The translations under genes were made by a program, and so were the position numbers. Under the pieces are notes generated by a model. That model searched no databases. It was not told the origin of the DNA and saw only the letters and a program-made list of their open reading frames with translations. From positions 1 through 29,683 of the forward strand of contig JBJMKO010000093.1 in the NCBI GenBank assembly GCA_045805805.1: 29,683 nucleotides of DNA. The letters run 5' to 3'. Below are positions 1 through 7,867 of the stretch, one piece after another. Position 1 is the stretch's first letter. Every line of letters begins with the position of its first letter. This DNA is from VRUE01 sp045805805 (GTDB lineage: Bacteria > Actinomycetota > Thermoleophilia > Solirubrobacterales > 70-9).

Positions 1-24
1 CCCCCCCCCCCCCCCCCCCCCCCC
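1..24. other. Run of 24 consecutive C at the window edge
   Basis: The first 24 bases are all C. Nothing else in the window resembles this run. It may be a real homopolymer, but a contig-end or assembly artefact is more likely, so sequence immediately around it should be treated with caution. Confidence 0.9.
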
Positions 25-71
25 GCCTCTCACCGCCTTGAAAAGCATGTGTGCGAGGGGTCACGCTGACG

Positions 72-99
72 TTGACATAAATCGATGTCTCGTTAATCT
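72..99 (+). promoter_or_regulatory. Candidate sigma70-type promoter for the fatty-acid cluster
   Basis: TTGACA at 72-77 and TAATCT at 94-99 are separated by 16 nt. This lies in a locally AT-richer stretch just before the thiolase start at 137. The predicted transcript would begin near 106, which favours the downstream start codon over the in-frame TTG at 38. Confidence 0.5.
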
Positions 100-136
100 A
101 TGCATCGATCCCTGTAACGAAAAGCTGAGGCCCTCT

Positions 137-1429
137 TTGATCGATAAGCCACGCCGAGTCGCCATCGTCGGCGGCAACCGGATTCCATTTGCGCGCTCGA
201 ACTCCATTTATTCGCGTGCCTCCAACCAGGACATGCTCACCGCTGCGCTCGACGGGCTTGTAGCGCGCTTCTCACTCGAGGGCGAGCGGCTCGGCGAGGT
301 CGCCGGCGGCGCCGTGCTCAAGCACTCGCGCGACCGCGACCTCACCCGGGAGAGCGTGCTGGGCACGCGCCTCGCCCCCGAGACCCCCGCCTACGACGTG
401 CAGCAGGCCTGCGGCACCGGGCTGGAGACGACGATCCTGGTCGCCAACAAGATCGCCCTCGGGCAGATCGACGCCGGCATCGCCTGCGGCGCCGACACCA
501 CCTCCGACGCCCCGATCGGCCTCAACGAGGACCTGCGCGGGGTGCTGCTCGACGCCAACCGCGAGAAGTCGAGCCTCGGCCGCCTCAAGCAGCTGGCCCG
601 CGTCCGCCCCAGCCACATCGTCCCCTCGATCCCCCGCAACGAGGAGCCGCGCACCGGCCTCTCGATGGGCGAGCACTGCGCGATCATGGCCTCGGAGTGG
701 GAGGTCGGGCGCGAGGAGCAGGACGAGCTCGTCGTGCGCAGTCACCACAACCTCGCCGCCGCCTACGAGCGCGGCTTCATGGAGAACCTGGTCAACCCCT
801 ACCTCGGGCTCGAGCGCGACCAGAACCTGCGTCCCGACTCCTCGGCGGAGAAGCTGGCCAAGCTCGGCCCGGTCTTCGGCGGCGAAGAGGGGACGATGAC
901 CGCGGCCAACTCGACCCCGCTCAGCGACGGCGCTTCGGCGGTCCTGCTCGCCGGCGAGGAGTGGGCGAAGCAGCGCGATCTGCCGATCCTCGCCTACTTC
1001 GCCGACGGCCAGACCGCGGCGGTCGACCACGTGCACAAGCGCGAAGGGCTGCTGATGGCTCCCGCCTATGCGATGCCGGCGATGCTCGACCGGGCCGGGC
1101 TGAGCCTGCAGGACTTCGACCTCTACGAGATCCATGAGGCTTTCGCCGCCCAGGTGCTCTGCACGCTGCGCGCCTGGGAAGACCCGGCGTTCTGCCGCGA
1201 CCGCCTCGGTCGCGAGAAGCCGCTCGGCACGATCGACCGCGAGAGGCTCAACGTCAACGGTGGCTCGCTTGCGGCCGGCCACCCCTTCGCCGCGACCGGC
1301 GGCCGAATCGTCGCCGGCCTCGCCAAGGCCCTGCACGAGCGCGGCTCGGGACGCGGTGCGATCAGCATCTGCGCGGCCGGCGGCCAGGGCGTCGTCGCCA
1401 TGCTCGAAGCCCCCGGGGGCGCCTCATGA
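137..1429 (+). CDS. Acetyl-CoA C-acyltransferase (thiolase, FadI/FadA2-like)
   Basis: This is a thiolase that cleaves 3-ketoacyl-CoA with CoA in the last step of beta-oxidation. With the TTG start at 137 the protein has 430 residues. That start is preceded by GAGG at 127-130 with a 6-nt gap and lies just before the conserved RRVAIVGGNRIPFARS beginning of the family; an in-frame TTG at 38 would add 33 unconserved residues. The catalytic set is complete: nucleophilic Cys about 92 (QQACGTG), His about 333 (EIHEAF), His about 382 (AAGHPF) and Cys about 412 (CAAGGQG). The stop overlaps the next start by 4 nt (ATGA), indicating translational coupling. Gene order resembles what I recall of the mycobacterial fadA2-fabG4-htdX region, so a fadA2-like role is inferred. 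Confidence 0.92.
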   Translation: MIDKPRRVAIVGGNRIPFARSNSIYSRASNQDMLTAALDGLVARFSLEGERLGEVAGGAVLKHSRDRDLTRESVLGTRLAPETPAYDVQQACGTGLETTILVANKIALGQIDAGIACGADTTSDAPIGLNEDLRGVLLDANREKSSLGRLKQLARVRPSHIVPSIPRNEEPRTGLSMGEHCAIMASEWEVGREEQDELVVRSHHNLAAAYERGFMENLVNPYLGLERDQNLRPDSSAEKLAKLGPVFGGEEGTMTAANSTPLSDGASAVLLAGEEWAKQRDLPILAYFADGQTAAVDHVHKREGLLMAPAYAMPAMLDRAGLSLQDFDLYEIHEAFAAQVLCTLRAWEDPAFCRDRLGREKPLGTIDRERLNVNGGSLAAGHPFAATGGRIVAGLAKALHERGSGRGAISICAAGGQGVVAMLEAPGGAS

Positions 1430-2748
1430 GCGACCTCTACTCGCAGATCGTCAACTCACCGCCCGGGCGCTTCCTGGCGCCGCGGGTCGGCCTGCCACGA
1501 CCGGCGAAGCTGGACCGCCAGGGGCCTGGCGCACCGGTCGTCTCCGGCGCGGTCCTCTTCGGCGCCGCGCCGGGCGGGCGGCTCGGCAAGCAGGTGGAGC
1601 GTCTGCTGGGCGAGATCGGCGCTGCCCGTCCCGAGAAATCCGACTCGCCGGTCAAGGCGCTCGTCTTCGACGCAACCGGGATCGCCGACTCGACCGAGCT
1701 GGTCGAGCTGCAGCGCTTCTTCCACCCCAACGTGAAGCGGGTGCAGGGCTCGGGCCGGGTCGTCGTGCTCGGCACGCCCCCCGCCGGCCTACCGCCCCGC
1801 GCCGCGACGGCGCAGCGGGCGCTCGAGGGATTCACCCGCTCGCTCGGCAAGGAGATCGGCCGCGGCATTGCCGTACAGCTGGTCTACGTCGCGCAGGGCG
1901 CCGAGGAGGAGATCGGCTCGACGATGCGCTTCCTCCTCTCCCCCCGCTCGGCTTACGTCTCCGGCCAGGTGATCGAGGTCGGCGCCGCGGTCGCCAAGGC
2001 TCCGGCGATCGACTGGAATCTGCCGCTCGACGGCAAGATCGCCCTGGTCACCGGCGCCTCGCGCGGCATCGGCGAGGCGATCGCCACCACCTTGCACCGT
2101 GACGGCGCCGGCCTGGTCCTGCTCGACGTGCCGGCCCTCGCCGGCGACCTGGCAAAGGTCGCCAAGGAACTGGACGCCGAGACGATCGAACTCGACATCA
2201 CGGATGAGGACGCGCCGAAACGGATCGCCGACGAGCTCTCCGGCGGCGTCGACATAGTCGTCCACAACGCCGGCGTCACCCGCGACCGCACGATCGCGAA
2301 GATGCCCGAGGACCGCTGGACCTCGCTGATGGAGATCAACCTCTCCAGCGAGGAGCGGATAAACGACGAGCTGCTCGGCCGCAAGCTGCTGCGCGACAAC
2401 GGGCGGATCGTCTGCGTCTCCTCGATGAGCGGAGTCGCCGGCAACTCGGGCCAGACCAACTACGCGACCTCGAAGGCGGGCGTGATCGGCATGGTCGAAG
2501 CGCTGGCACCCGAGCTGGCGGAGCGCGGAGCGACGATCAACGCGGTTGCCCCGGGCTTCATCGAGACCAAGATGACCGCAGCGATGCCGGTCACGATCCG
2601 CGAAGCGGGCCGGAGGATGAACAGCATGTCGCAGGGCGGCCTCCCGGTCGACGTCGCCGAGACGATCGCCTGGTTCGCCGGCCCGGCCTCGACCGGAGTC
2701 AGCGGCAACGTCGTCCGCGTCTGCGGACAGAGCCTGCTGGGAGCCTGA
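1426..2748 (+). CDS. High-molecular-weight 3-oxoacyl-reductase (FabG4-like SDR)
   Basis: A 440-residue short-chain dehydrogenase predicted to interconvert 3-ketoacyl and 3-hydroxyacyl thioesters. It is about 190 residues longer than ordinary FabG. Residues 1-195 form the extra N-terminal domain typical of the high-molecular-weight FabG4 class, which is flavodoxin-like in that family. The reductase domain follows from about 200, with the cofactor loop GASRGIG at 210-216, NAG at 281-283 and the catalytic Ser333, Tyr346 and Lys350. It overlaps the thiolase upstream by 4 nt and the hydratase downstream by 1 nt (TGATG), so the three should be co-translated. The neighbours argue for work on CoA esters in beta-oxidation or chain remodelling rather than primary fatty-acid synthesis; that is inference. 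Confidence 0.92.
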   Translation: MSDLYSQIVNSPPGRFLAPRVGLPRPAKLDRQGPGAPVVSGAVLFGAAPGGRLGKQVERLLGEIGAARPEKSDSPVKALVFDATGIADSTELVELQRFFHPNVKRVQGSGRVVVLGTPPAGLPPRAATAQRALEGFTRSLGKEIGRGIAVQLVYVAQGAEEEIGSTMRFLLSPRSAYVSGQVIEVGAAVAKAPAIDWNLPLDGKIALVTGASRGIGEAIATTLHRDGAGLVLLDVPALAGDLAKVAKELDAETIELDITDEDAPKRIADELSGGVDIVVHNAGVTRDRTIAKMPEDRWTSLMEINLSSEERINDELLGRKLLRDNGRIVCVSSMSGVAGNSGQTNYATSKAGVIGMVEALAPELAERGATINAVAPGFIETKMTAAMPVTIREAGRRMNSMSQGGLPVDVAETIAWFAGPASTGVSGNVVRVCGQSLLGA

Positions 2749-3668
2749 TGGAAACCCGCACGCTGCAGAGCCCGCCCAGCATCCTGCCGCTCTACGCCCG
2801 CGCCGCGGCGCCGATGATCCCGGGCGCCTCGCTGCTCCCCTTCGTGCCGGGCCGCGGCAACGAGATCCCCGAGGTCGAGCTGGAGCTGGCGGGTGCGCGG
2901 CCCGATCCCGAGAAGGTTGCGGCGTACTCAAAGGTCTGCGGCTTCACCCTCCGCGACCACCTTCCCCCCACCTACCCGCACGTGCTCGCCTTCCCGCTGC
3001 AGATGGCGGTGATGGCCGACGGGGGCTTCCCCTTCGGCGCCGTCGGCCTCGTCCACGTCGAGAACCGGATCGCCCAGCACCGCCGGATCGGGATCGGCGA
3101 GGAGCTGACGATCCGTGTCCGCCCCACCAAGCTCGAGCCCCACCCCAAGGGCCGCACCTTCTCCCTCGTCACCGAGGCCAGCGCGGACGGTGAGACGATC
3201 TGGGAGAGCACCAGCACCATGCTCCGCCGCGGCCCCGAAAAGCCCGCCGATGGGACGAAATCCTCGGATATGCCGAGGATTTCGTCCCATCGACCCGAGG
3301 ACGGGGGCGCGGAGTGGAGGCTGGGTGGAGACCTCGGGCGGCGATATGCCGCTGTGTCCGGCGACCGCAACCCGATTCACATGCACTCGCTTAGCGCTAA
3401 GGCGCTTGGGTTCCCCCGGGCGATCGCGCACGGGATGTGGACCAAGGCACGCTGTCTGGCCGCACTCGAGAGCACGCTGCCCGACGCCTTCGGCGCCGAG
3501 GTGCGCTTCCGCAAGCCGATCCTGCTCCCCGCCAGGGTCGAGTTCGCCAGTGCGCCGGGCGACGGGGAAACCGACTTCGCGGTACGTGACGCAAAGCGCG
3601 GCACGCCGCACCTCGACGGCCGCATCGGGCCACTCGCGGGCCCAGCCAAAGACGACGGAAGGAAGTAG
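2748..3668 (+). CDS. MaoC-like (R)-specific enoyl-thioester hydratase, HtdX-like double hotdog
   Basis: A 306-residue double-hotdog protein, the usual size for HtdX/MaoC-type hydratases that add water to trans-2-enoyl thioesters. The active-site segment lies in the C-terminal hotdog at about 203-230, with Asp206, Asn208 and His211 (GDRNPIHMHS) followed by the AIAHGMW motif. The N-terminal hotdog spans about 40-160. The ATG at 2748 overlaps the FabG stop. The linker between the two hotdogs (residues 167-182) is encoded by a perfect DNA palindrome at 3248-3292, which looks like an in-frame insertion that the protein tolerates. The next gene's Shine-Dalgarno (GGAAGGAAG) overlaps this gene's end, so the operon continues. 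Confidence 0.88.
   Translation: METRTLQSPPSILPLYARAAAPMIPGASLLPFVPGRGNEIPEVELELAGARPDPEKVAAYSKVCGFTLRDHLPPTYPHVLAFPLQMAVMADGGFPFGAVGLVHVENRIAQHRRIGIGEELTIRVRPTKLEPHPKGRTFSLVTEASADGETIWESTSTMLRRGPEKPADGTKSSDMPRISSHRPEDGGAEWRLGGDLGRRYAAVSGDRNPIHMHSLSAKALGFPRAIAHGMWTKARCLAALESTLPDAFGAEVRFRKPILLPARVEFASAPGDGETDFAVRDAKRGTPHLDGRIGPLAGPAKDDGRK
3248..3292. repeat. Perfect 20-bp-arm palindrome inside the hydratase gene
   Basis: Left arm 3248-3267 and right arm 3273-3292 are exact reverse complements, separated by the loop ATATG at 3268-3272. The element is 45 nt long, exactly 15 codons, so it keeps the reading frame. It encodes a polar linker between two hotdog domains. Its sequence differs from the intergenic hairpin family found elsewhere in the window. 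Confidence 0.95.
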
Positions 3669-3670
3669 AG

Positions 3671-5008
3671 ATGCCCACCGCCACAGATGACAAGGGCGTG
3701 GCCGAGCGCAGCATGGGCCTCGGCCTGCGCTGGCTGAACCGGCTCGCCGGCTCGGACCTGCTCGACCGCATCCGCATCCGCAAGCAGGTCGAGCGGGCGC
3801 TGTTCACCGGGACCAAGAACGGTTTCCGCTCCGCGACCGCGGCGGGGCGCACCTTCAAAGCCGCCCAGAACCTGACCGGGCCGGCACGACAGGCGCCGGG
3901 CAAGCCACGGGCGCTCTTCGACCTGACCCCCGACGACGAGCAGCAGATGTTGAAGGAAGGGGTTCGCGACTTCGCCGAGGCGGAGGTGCGGCCGGTCGCC
4001 GGCAAGGCCGACGCCAATTGCTCGACACCGGTGGAGCTTCTCACCCAGGCAAACGAGCTCGGCGTCAACATGCTCGGCGTGCCGGAGGAGCTCGGCGGCG
4101 TGGTGCACGAGCAGGCGGCCGTGACCAGCGTCCTGATCGGCGAGGCCCTCGCCCACGGCGATATGGGGATCGCCTACGCGGCCCTCGCCCCCGGCGCGGT
4201 CGCGACCGCGATCGGCCACTGGGGCACGCCGGAGCAGGAGGCGACCTACCTGCCCGCCTTCACCGGCGAGGACACGCCCGCGGCGGCGCTGGCGATGCTC
4301 GAGCCGAAACCGCTGTTCGACCCGCTGAGGCTGGAGACGACCGCTCGCCGCGACGGCGACGACTGGGTCCTCGACGGGACCAAGTCGCTCGTCGCCCGCC
4401 CCGGTGAATGTGAGCTCTTCGTCGTCGCCGCCGAGGCCGACGGCCTCGGCCCGGCCCTCTTCGTGCTCGAGTCCGGGACCTCGGGGCTCTCGGTCGAGAA
4501 GGAGCCGGCGATGGGACTGCGGCCGGCCTCGACCGGCCGCCTCGTGCTCGAGGACGTGCGCCTGCCCGGCACCGCGCTGATGGCCGAGGGCAAGCGCGAG
4601 GCCTACGTCGAGTGCGTGCAGCGGGCGCGGATCGCCTGGTGCTCGCTCGCTGTCGGCACCGCCCAGGCCGTCCTCGACTACGTCATCCCCTACGTCAACG
4701 AACGCACCGCCTTCGGCGAACCGGTATCCAACCGCCAGGCGGTCGCCTTCGGCGTCGCCGACATCGGCATCGAGAGCGAAGCGATGCGCCTCACCACCTA
4801 CCGCGCGGCCAGCCGTGCCGACCAGGGCCAGGACTTCGCCCGCGAGACGGCGCTGGCCCACCGGCTCTGCTCCCGCAAGGGGATGGAGATCGGCTCCGAA
4901 GGCGTGCAGCTGCTCGGCGGCCACGGCTTCGTCAAGGAGCACCCGGTCGAGCGCTGGTACCGCGACCTCCGCGCAGCGGGCGTGATGGAGGGCGCCCTGC
5001 TCGTCTAG
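3671..5008 (+). CDS. Acyl-CoA dehydrogenase, FadE24-like
   Basis: A 445-residue flavoprotein of the acyl-CoA dehydrogenase family, predicted to introduce the alpha-beta double bond into acyl-CoA. Residues 1-80 are an N-terminal extension; the dehydrogenase core runs from about 85, ending in the characteristic ELLGGHGF-like segment (LLGGHGFVKEHPVERWYRD) and a terminal VMEGALLV. The start ATG is preceded by GGAAGGAAG, which overlaps the end of the hydratase gene. A second acyl-CoA dehydrogenase begins 15 nt downstream. The pair resembles the mycobacterial FadE24/FadE23 pair as I recall it, and such pairs can form heteromeric enzymes. Whether the two subunits share one active site here is inferred only from adjacency. 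Confidence 0.87.
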   Translation: MPTATDDKGVAERSMGLGLRWLNRLAGSDLLDRIRIRKQVERALFTGTKNGFRSATAAGRTFKAAQNLTGPARQAPGKPRALFDLTPDDEQQMLKEGVRDFAEAEVRPVAGKADANCSTPVELLTQANELGVNMLGVPEELGGVVHEQAAVTSVLIGEALAHGDMGIAYAALAPGAVATAIGHWGTPEQEATYLPAFTGEDTPAAALAMLEPKPLFDPLRLETTARRDGDDWVLDGTKSLVARPGECELFVVAAEADGLGPALFVLESGTSGLSVEKEPAMGLRPASTGRLVLEDVRLPGTALMAEGKREAYVECVQRARIAWCSLAVGTAQAVLDYVIPYVNERTAFGEPVSNRQAVAFGVADIGIESEAMRLTTYRAASRADQGQDFARETALAHRLCSRKGMEIGSEGVQLLGGHGFVKEHPVERWYRDLRAAGVMEGALLV

Positions 5009-5022
5009 AGCTAAGGAGAACC

Positions 5023-6234
5023 ATGATCAATCTTGAGATACCGAAGAAGTTCAAGCCGCTGGCCAGCCAGGCCAACCAGGTCGCACAGGAGGTCTTCCGA
5101 CCGATCTCCCGCAAGTACGACGAGGCCGAGCACTCCTACCCGAAGGAGCTCGACATGCTCGCCTCGCTGATCGACGGGATGAACGAGGGCTCCGACATCG
5201 GCGGCGCCGGGGCCGCCGGCGTGCGCCGCGAGTCCAGCGGAGGCGACGAAGGCAACCGCAACGGCTCCAACCTCTCCACCGTGCTCGGCATCATCGAGCT
5301 CTGCTGGGGGGACGTCGGCCTGCTGCTCTCGATGCCGCGTCAGGGCCTCGGCAACTCGGCGATCGCCTCGGTGGCGAGCGACGAGCAGCTCGAGCGCTAC
5401 GGCGGCAAGTGGGCGGCGATGGCGATCACCGAGCCCGAGGCGGGCTCGGACTCGGCCTCGATCCGGACCACGGCGGCGCTGGACGGCGACGAGTACGTGC
5501 TCAACGGCGAGAAGATCTTCGTCACCTCGGGCGACCGGGCGGACCTGATCGTGGTCTGGGCCTCGCTCGACCGCGACAAGGGCCGGGCGGCGATCAAGTC
5601 CTTCATCGTCGAGCGCGACAACCCGGGCCTGAAGCTCGACCGGCTCGAGCACAAGCTCGGCATCCGCGCCTCCGACACCGCCAACTTCACCCTGCAGGAC
5701 TGCCGGGTGCCGAAGGAGGCACTGCTCGGCAATCCCGAGATCGACGTCAAACAGGGCTTCGGCGGGGCGATGCAGACCTTCGACAACACGCGGCCGCTGG
5801 TGGCGGCGATGGCCGTCGGCGTCGCCCGCGCCTCGCTGGAGGAGACGCGGAAGAAGCTCGAGGAGGCCGGGGTCGAGGTGGACTACGACACCCCCGCACT
5901 CTCACAGTCGGCGGCGGCGGCGCGCTACCTGGAGATGGAGGCCGACTACGAGGCAGCCCTGCTGCTCACCCTGCAAGCGGCCTGGATGGCCGACAACGGC
6001 AAGCCCAACTCGCTGCAGGCCTCGATGGCGAAGGCGAAGGCGGGGCGCACTTGTGTCGATGTGGCTCTCGGTTGCGTCGAGCTTTGTGGCAGCGTCGGGT
6101 ACGGCGAGAATGAGCTGCTCGAGAAGTGGGCTCGGGACGCGAAGATCCTTGACATCTTCGAGGGGACTCAGCAGATTCAACTGCTCATCGTTGCCCGACA
6201 GTTGCTCGGTAAGTCCTCCTCCGAACTGCGGTAG
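5023..6234 (+). CDS. Acyl-CoA dehydrogenase, FadE23-like
   Basis: A 403-residue acyl-CoA dehydrogenase. The ATG at 5023 is chosen because AAGGAG lies just upstream (5013-5018) and the protein then begins MINLEIPKKF, as expected for this subfamily; the reading frame is open further upstream, but that part overlaps the previous gene. FAD and substrate-binding segments (AITEPEAGSDSAS, NGEKIFVTSG) are clear. The catalytic base is probably Glu380 in the IFEGTQQIQ motif. The gene follows the FadE24-like partner by 14 nt, so the two are probably made together. From about 6050 to the stop, codon choice shifts from C-ending toward G/T-ending codons, and the shift continues into the next gene. Confidence 0.88.
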   Translation: MINLEIPKKFKPLASQANQVAQEVFRPISRKYDEAEHSYPKELDMLASLIDGMNEGSDIGGAGAAGVRRESSGGDEGNRNGSNLSTVLGIIELCWGDVGLLLSMPRQGLGNSAIASVASDEQLERYGGKWAAMAITEPEAGSDSASIRTTAALDGDEYVLNGEKIFVTSGDRADLIVVWASLDRDKGRAAIKSFIVERDNPGLKLDRLEHKLGIRASDTANFTLQDCRVPKEALLGNPEIDVKQGFGGAMQTFDNTRPLVAAMAVGVARASLEETRKKLEEAGVEVDYDTPALSQSAAAARYLEMEADYEAALLLTLQAAWMADNGKPNSLQASMAKAKAGRTCVDVALGCVELCGSVGYGENELLEKWARDAKILDIFEGTQQIQLLIVARQLLGKSSSELR

Positions 6235-6235
6235 G

Positions 6236-6311
6236 GAGAGCCGGCCGCCCCTCCCCAAAACGCGCGGCAGGAGCCGCGCTTGTGTGTTTTGGGGAGGGGC
6301 GTCCGGCTCTC
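6236..6311. repeat. Nested hairpin element A (inverted copy)
   Basis: Outer arms 6236-6261 and 6286-6311 pair over 26 bp with one C/T mismatch. Inside is a 7-bp hairpin GCGCGGC-AGGA-GCCGCGC (6262-6279), followed on one side only by the unpaired TTGTGT. This is the reverse orientation of elements B and C. It begins 2 nt after the acyl-CoA dehydrogenase stop and ends 29 nt before the next start. The +strand half has no T-run after the inner hairpin, and there is little room for a promoter before the next gene, so it is probably an intercistronic structure rather than a simple terminator. Confidence 0.95.
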
Positions 6312-6340
6312 TTCCACAGGCATAGGAGAGACTGCCGGGC

Positions 6341-7777
6341 GTGAATTTCGTCGAGTTGATGGAGCAGTCGCCGGCTTCGAGGCTTGGGATCGTTGCTGTT
6401 GACGCAGAGGGGAATCGGCGGGACTGGTTCTTCGGCGAATTGATCGCTTGCTCGGCTGGGCTTTCGGGAGCTTTTGCGGCCCGGGGCGTTCAGCGGGGGG
6501 ACGTGGTGATGATGCTGGTTGGGAACCGGGTCGAGTGGGTGCTTTCGCTGCTTGCCTGCTGGCGGATGGGGGCGGTGGCACTGCCTTGCAGCACGCAGCT
6601 GCGGCGCCATGACCTGGAGGTGCGGGTGGCGGCTGCCGATCCGAAGCTTTGCGTTGGTGAAGAGGCGTTGCTTGCCGAGCTGCCCGGCGGGGTTGCGACG
6701 ATGGGCATGGATGAGGTCGCCCTGGTTCTCGACGAGGACCGGCCGCAGGAGACGCCGGCGGGGATCGAGCCGATGGAGGCGGAGGACCCCGCGCTGATCG
6801 TCTTTACCTCGGGCACTACCGGAGAGCCGCGGGGCGTTGTTCATGCCTACCGGTACCTGGAGGGACAGCGGACCCAGGCCGAGCACTGGCTGGGATCGCG
6901 CGAGGGCGAGCTGGTCTGGTGCACGACCGCTACCGGCTGGTCGAAGTCGGCGCGCAACGTCTTCCTCGCCCCCTGGCTGACCGGGGCCGCGGCTGTGATC
7001 CATGAGGGTCGCTTCGATTCGGCCGAGCGGCTCGACATGGCCGAAGTGCTAGGGGTCAACGTCCTCTGCCAGGCGCCGACCGAGTACCGGATGCTGGCCA
7101 AGCGCACCGCCCTGCGGCCGCTTCCCGCCCTGCGCCGCATGGTCTCTGCCGGCGAGCCGCTGGAGGCGGAGACGGTCGCGGCGTTCCGCGAGACGATGGG
7201 CCTCGAGCCCGCCGACGGCTACGGCCAGACCGAGACCGGTCACATCAGCGGCAACCTCGTCGGGGAAGCGGTCCGGCCCGGCTCGATGGGAAAACCGCTG
7301 CCGGGGATCGAGACGCGGATCGTCGAGGGCGAGCTGCAGCTCCGCGCGGCCTCCTCCCCCACCTTCTTCTCGCGCTACCTCGACGGCGAGCGCTTCGAGG
7401 GCGAGTGGTGGCACACGGGCGACCTCGTCCGCGAGGACGAGGATGGCTACCTCCATTTCGAAGGCCGCGGCGACGACATCATCCTCTCCTCCGGCTACCG
7501 GATCGGCCCGTTTGAGGTGGAGTCAGCTCTCCTTTCCCATCCGGCAGTGGCCGAGGCCGCCGCAGTCGCCGCCCCCGACCCGGAGCGCGGCGCTGTGGTG
7601 CGCGCGATCGTCGTCCTGCGCGAGCACCAGCCAAGCCCCGAGCTAGCCCGCGAACTACAGGAACACTGCAAGCGCGAGACCTCCCCCTACAAGTTCCCCC
7701 GCATTATCGAGTTCGCCACCGAGCTGCCAAAGACGACCAGCGGCAAGATCAAGCGAGCGGAGCTGCGGCGGGGATAA
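6341..7777 (+). CDS. AMP-dependent acyl-CoA synthetase/ligase
   Basis: A 478-residue member of the ANL superfamily that activates a carboxylic acid to acyl-AMP and then acyl-CoA. Residues 156-165 form the phosphate-binding loop (TSGTTGEPRG). The YGQTET motif lies near 294, GDLV and the hinge GRGDD follow, and the C-terminal catalytic Lys is about 469 (SGKIKRAEL). It resembles medium-chain acyl-CoA synthetases more than long-chain ones, and at 478 residues it is somewhat short. The GTG start is preceded by AGGAGA at a 10-nt spacing. It would feed acyl-CoA to the dehydrogenases, hydratase, reductase and thiolase upstream; the actual acid is not evident from sequence. Confidence 0.88.
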   Translation: MNFVELMEQSPASRLGIVAVDAEGNRRDWFFGELIACSAGLSGAFAARGVQRGDVVMMLVGNRVEWVLSLLACWRMGAVALPCSTQLRRHDLEVRVAAADPKLCVGEEALLAELPGGVATMGMDEVALVLDEDRPQETPAGIEPMEAEDPALIVFTSGTTGEPRGVVHAYRYLEGQRTQAEHWLGSREGELVWCTTATGWSKSARNVFLAPWLTGAAAVIHEGRFDSAERLDMAEVLGVNVLCQAPTEYRMLAKRTALRPLPALRRMVSAGEPLEAETVAAFRETMGLEPADGYGQTETGHISGNLVGEAVRPGSMGKPLPGIETRIVEGELQLRAASSPTFFSRYLDGERFEGEWWHTGDLVREDEDGYLHFEGRGDDIILSSGYRIGPFEVESALLSHPAVAEAAAVAAPDPERGAVVRAIVVLREHQPSPELARELQEHCKRETSPYKFPRIIEFATELPKTTSGKIKRAELRRG

Positions 7778-7854
7778 GGGCTACGGGTGCCCCTCCCCAA
7801 AACACTCCAGCGCGGCTCCTGCCGCGCGTTTTGGGGAGGGGCACCCGTAGCCCT
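7777..7854. repeat. Nested hairpin element B
   Basis: Outer arms 7777-7803 and 7828-7854 are perfectly complementary over 27 bp. Inside are the unpaired ACTCCA and a 7-bp hairpin GCGCGGC-TCCT-GCCGCGC (7810-7827). The first paired base is the last base of the ligase TAA stop codon. On the + strand the inner hairpin is followed by GTTTT, so termination is possible. The right arm ends one base before the -10 box of the next gene, so any -35 element would have to lie inside the hairpin arm. Confidence 0.95.
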
Positions 7855-7855
7855 C

Positions 7856-7861
7856 TAGGCT
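7856..7861 (+). promoter_or_regulatory. -10 box for a probable leaderless aminotransferase mRNA
   Basis: TAGGCT lies exactly 6 nt before the GTG start at 7868 and there is no Shine-Dalgarno sequence. This spacing places the transcription start at or next to the start codon. The same TANNNT-N6-start arrangement occurs at 10698 and 10830. Confidence 0.5.
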
Positions 7862-7867
7862 TCGACC

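Noticed and set aside
272..1336. Long minus-strand open frame opposite the thiolase gene
   Set aside because: Its translation is low-complexity, rich in Gly/Ala/Val/Glu/Arg and without motifs; the plus strand encodes a complete thiolase. It is a by-product of high GC.
3377..4942. 521-codon minus-strand frame opposite the first acyl-CoA dehydrogenase
   Set aside because: Same reasoning: it has no recognisable domain, while the opposite strand has a full enzyme with a ribosome binding site.
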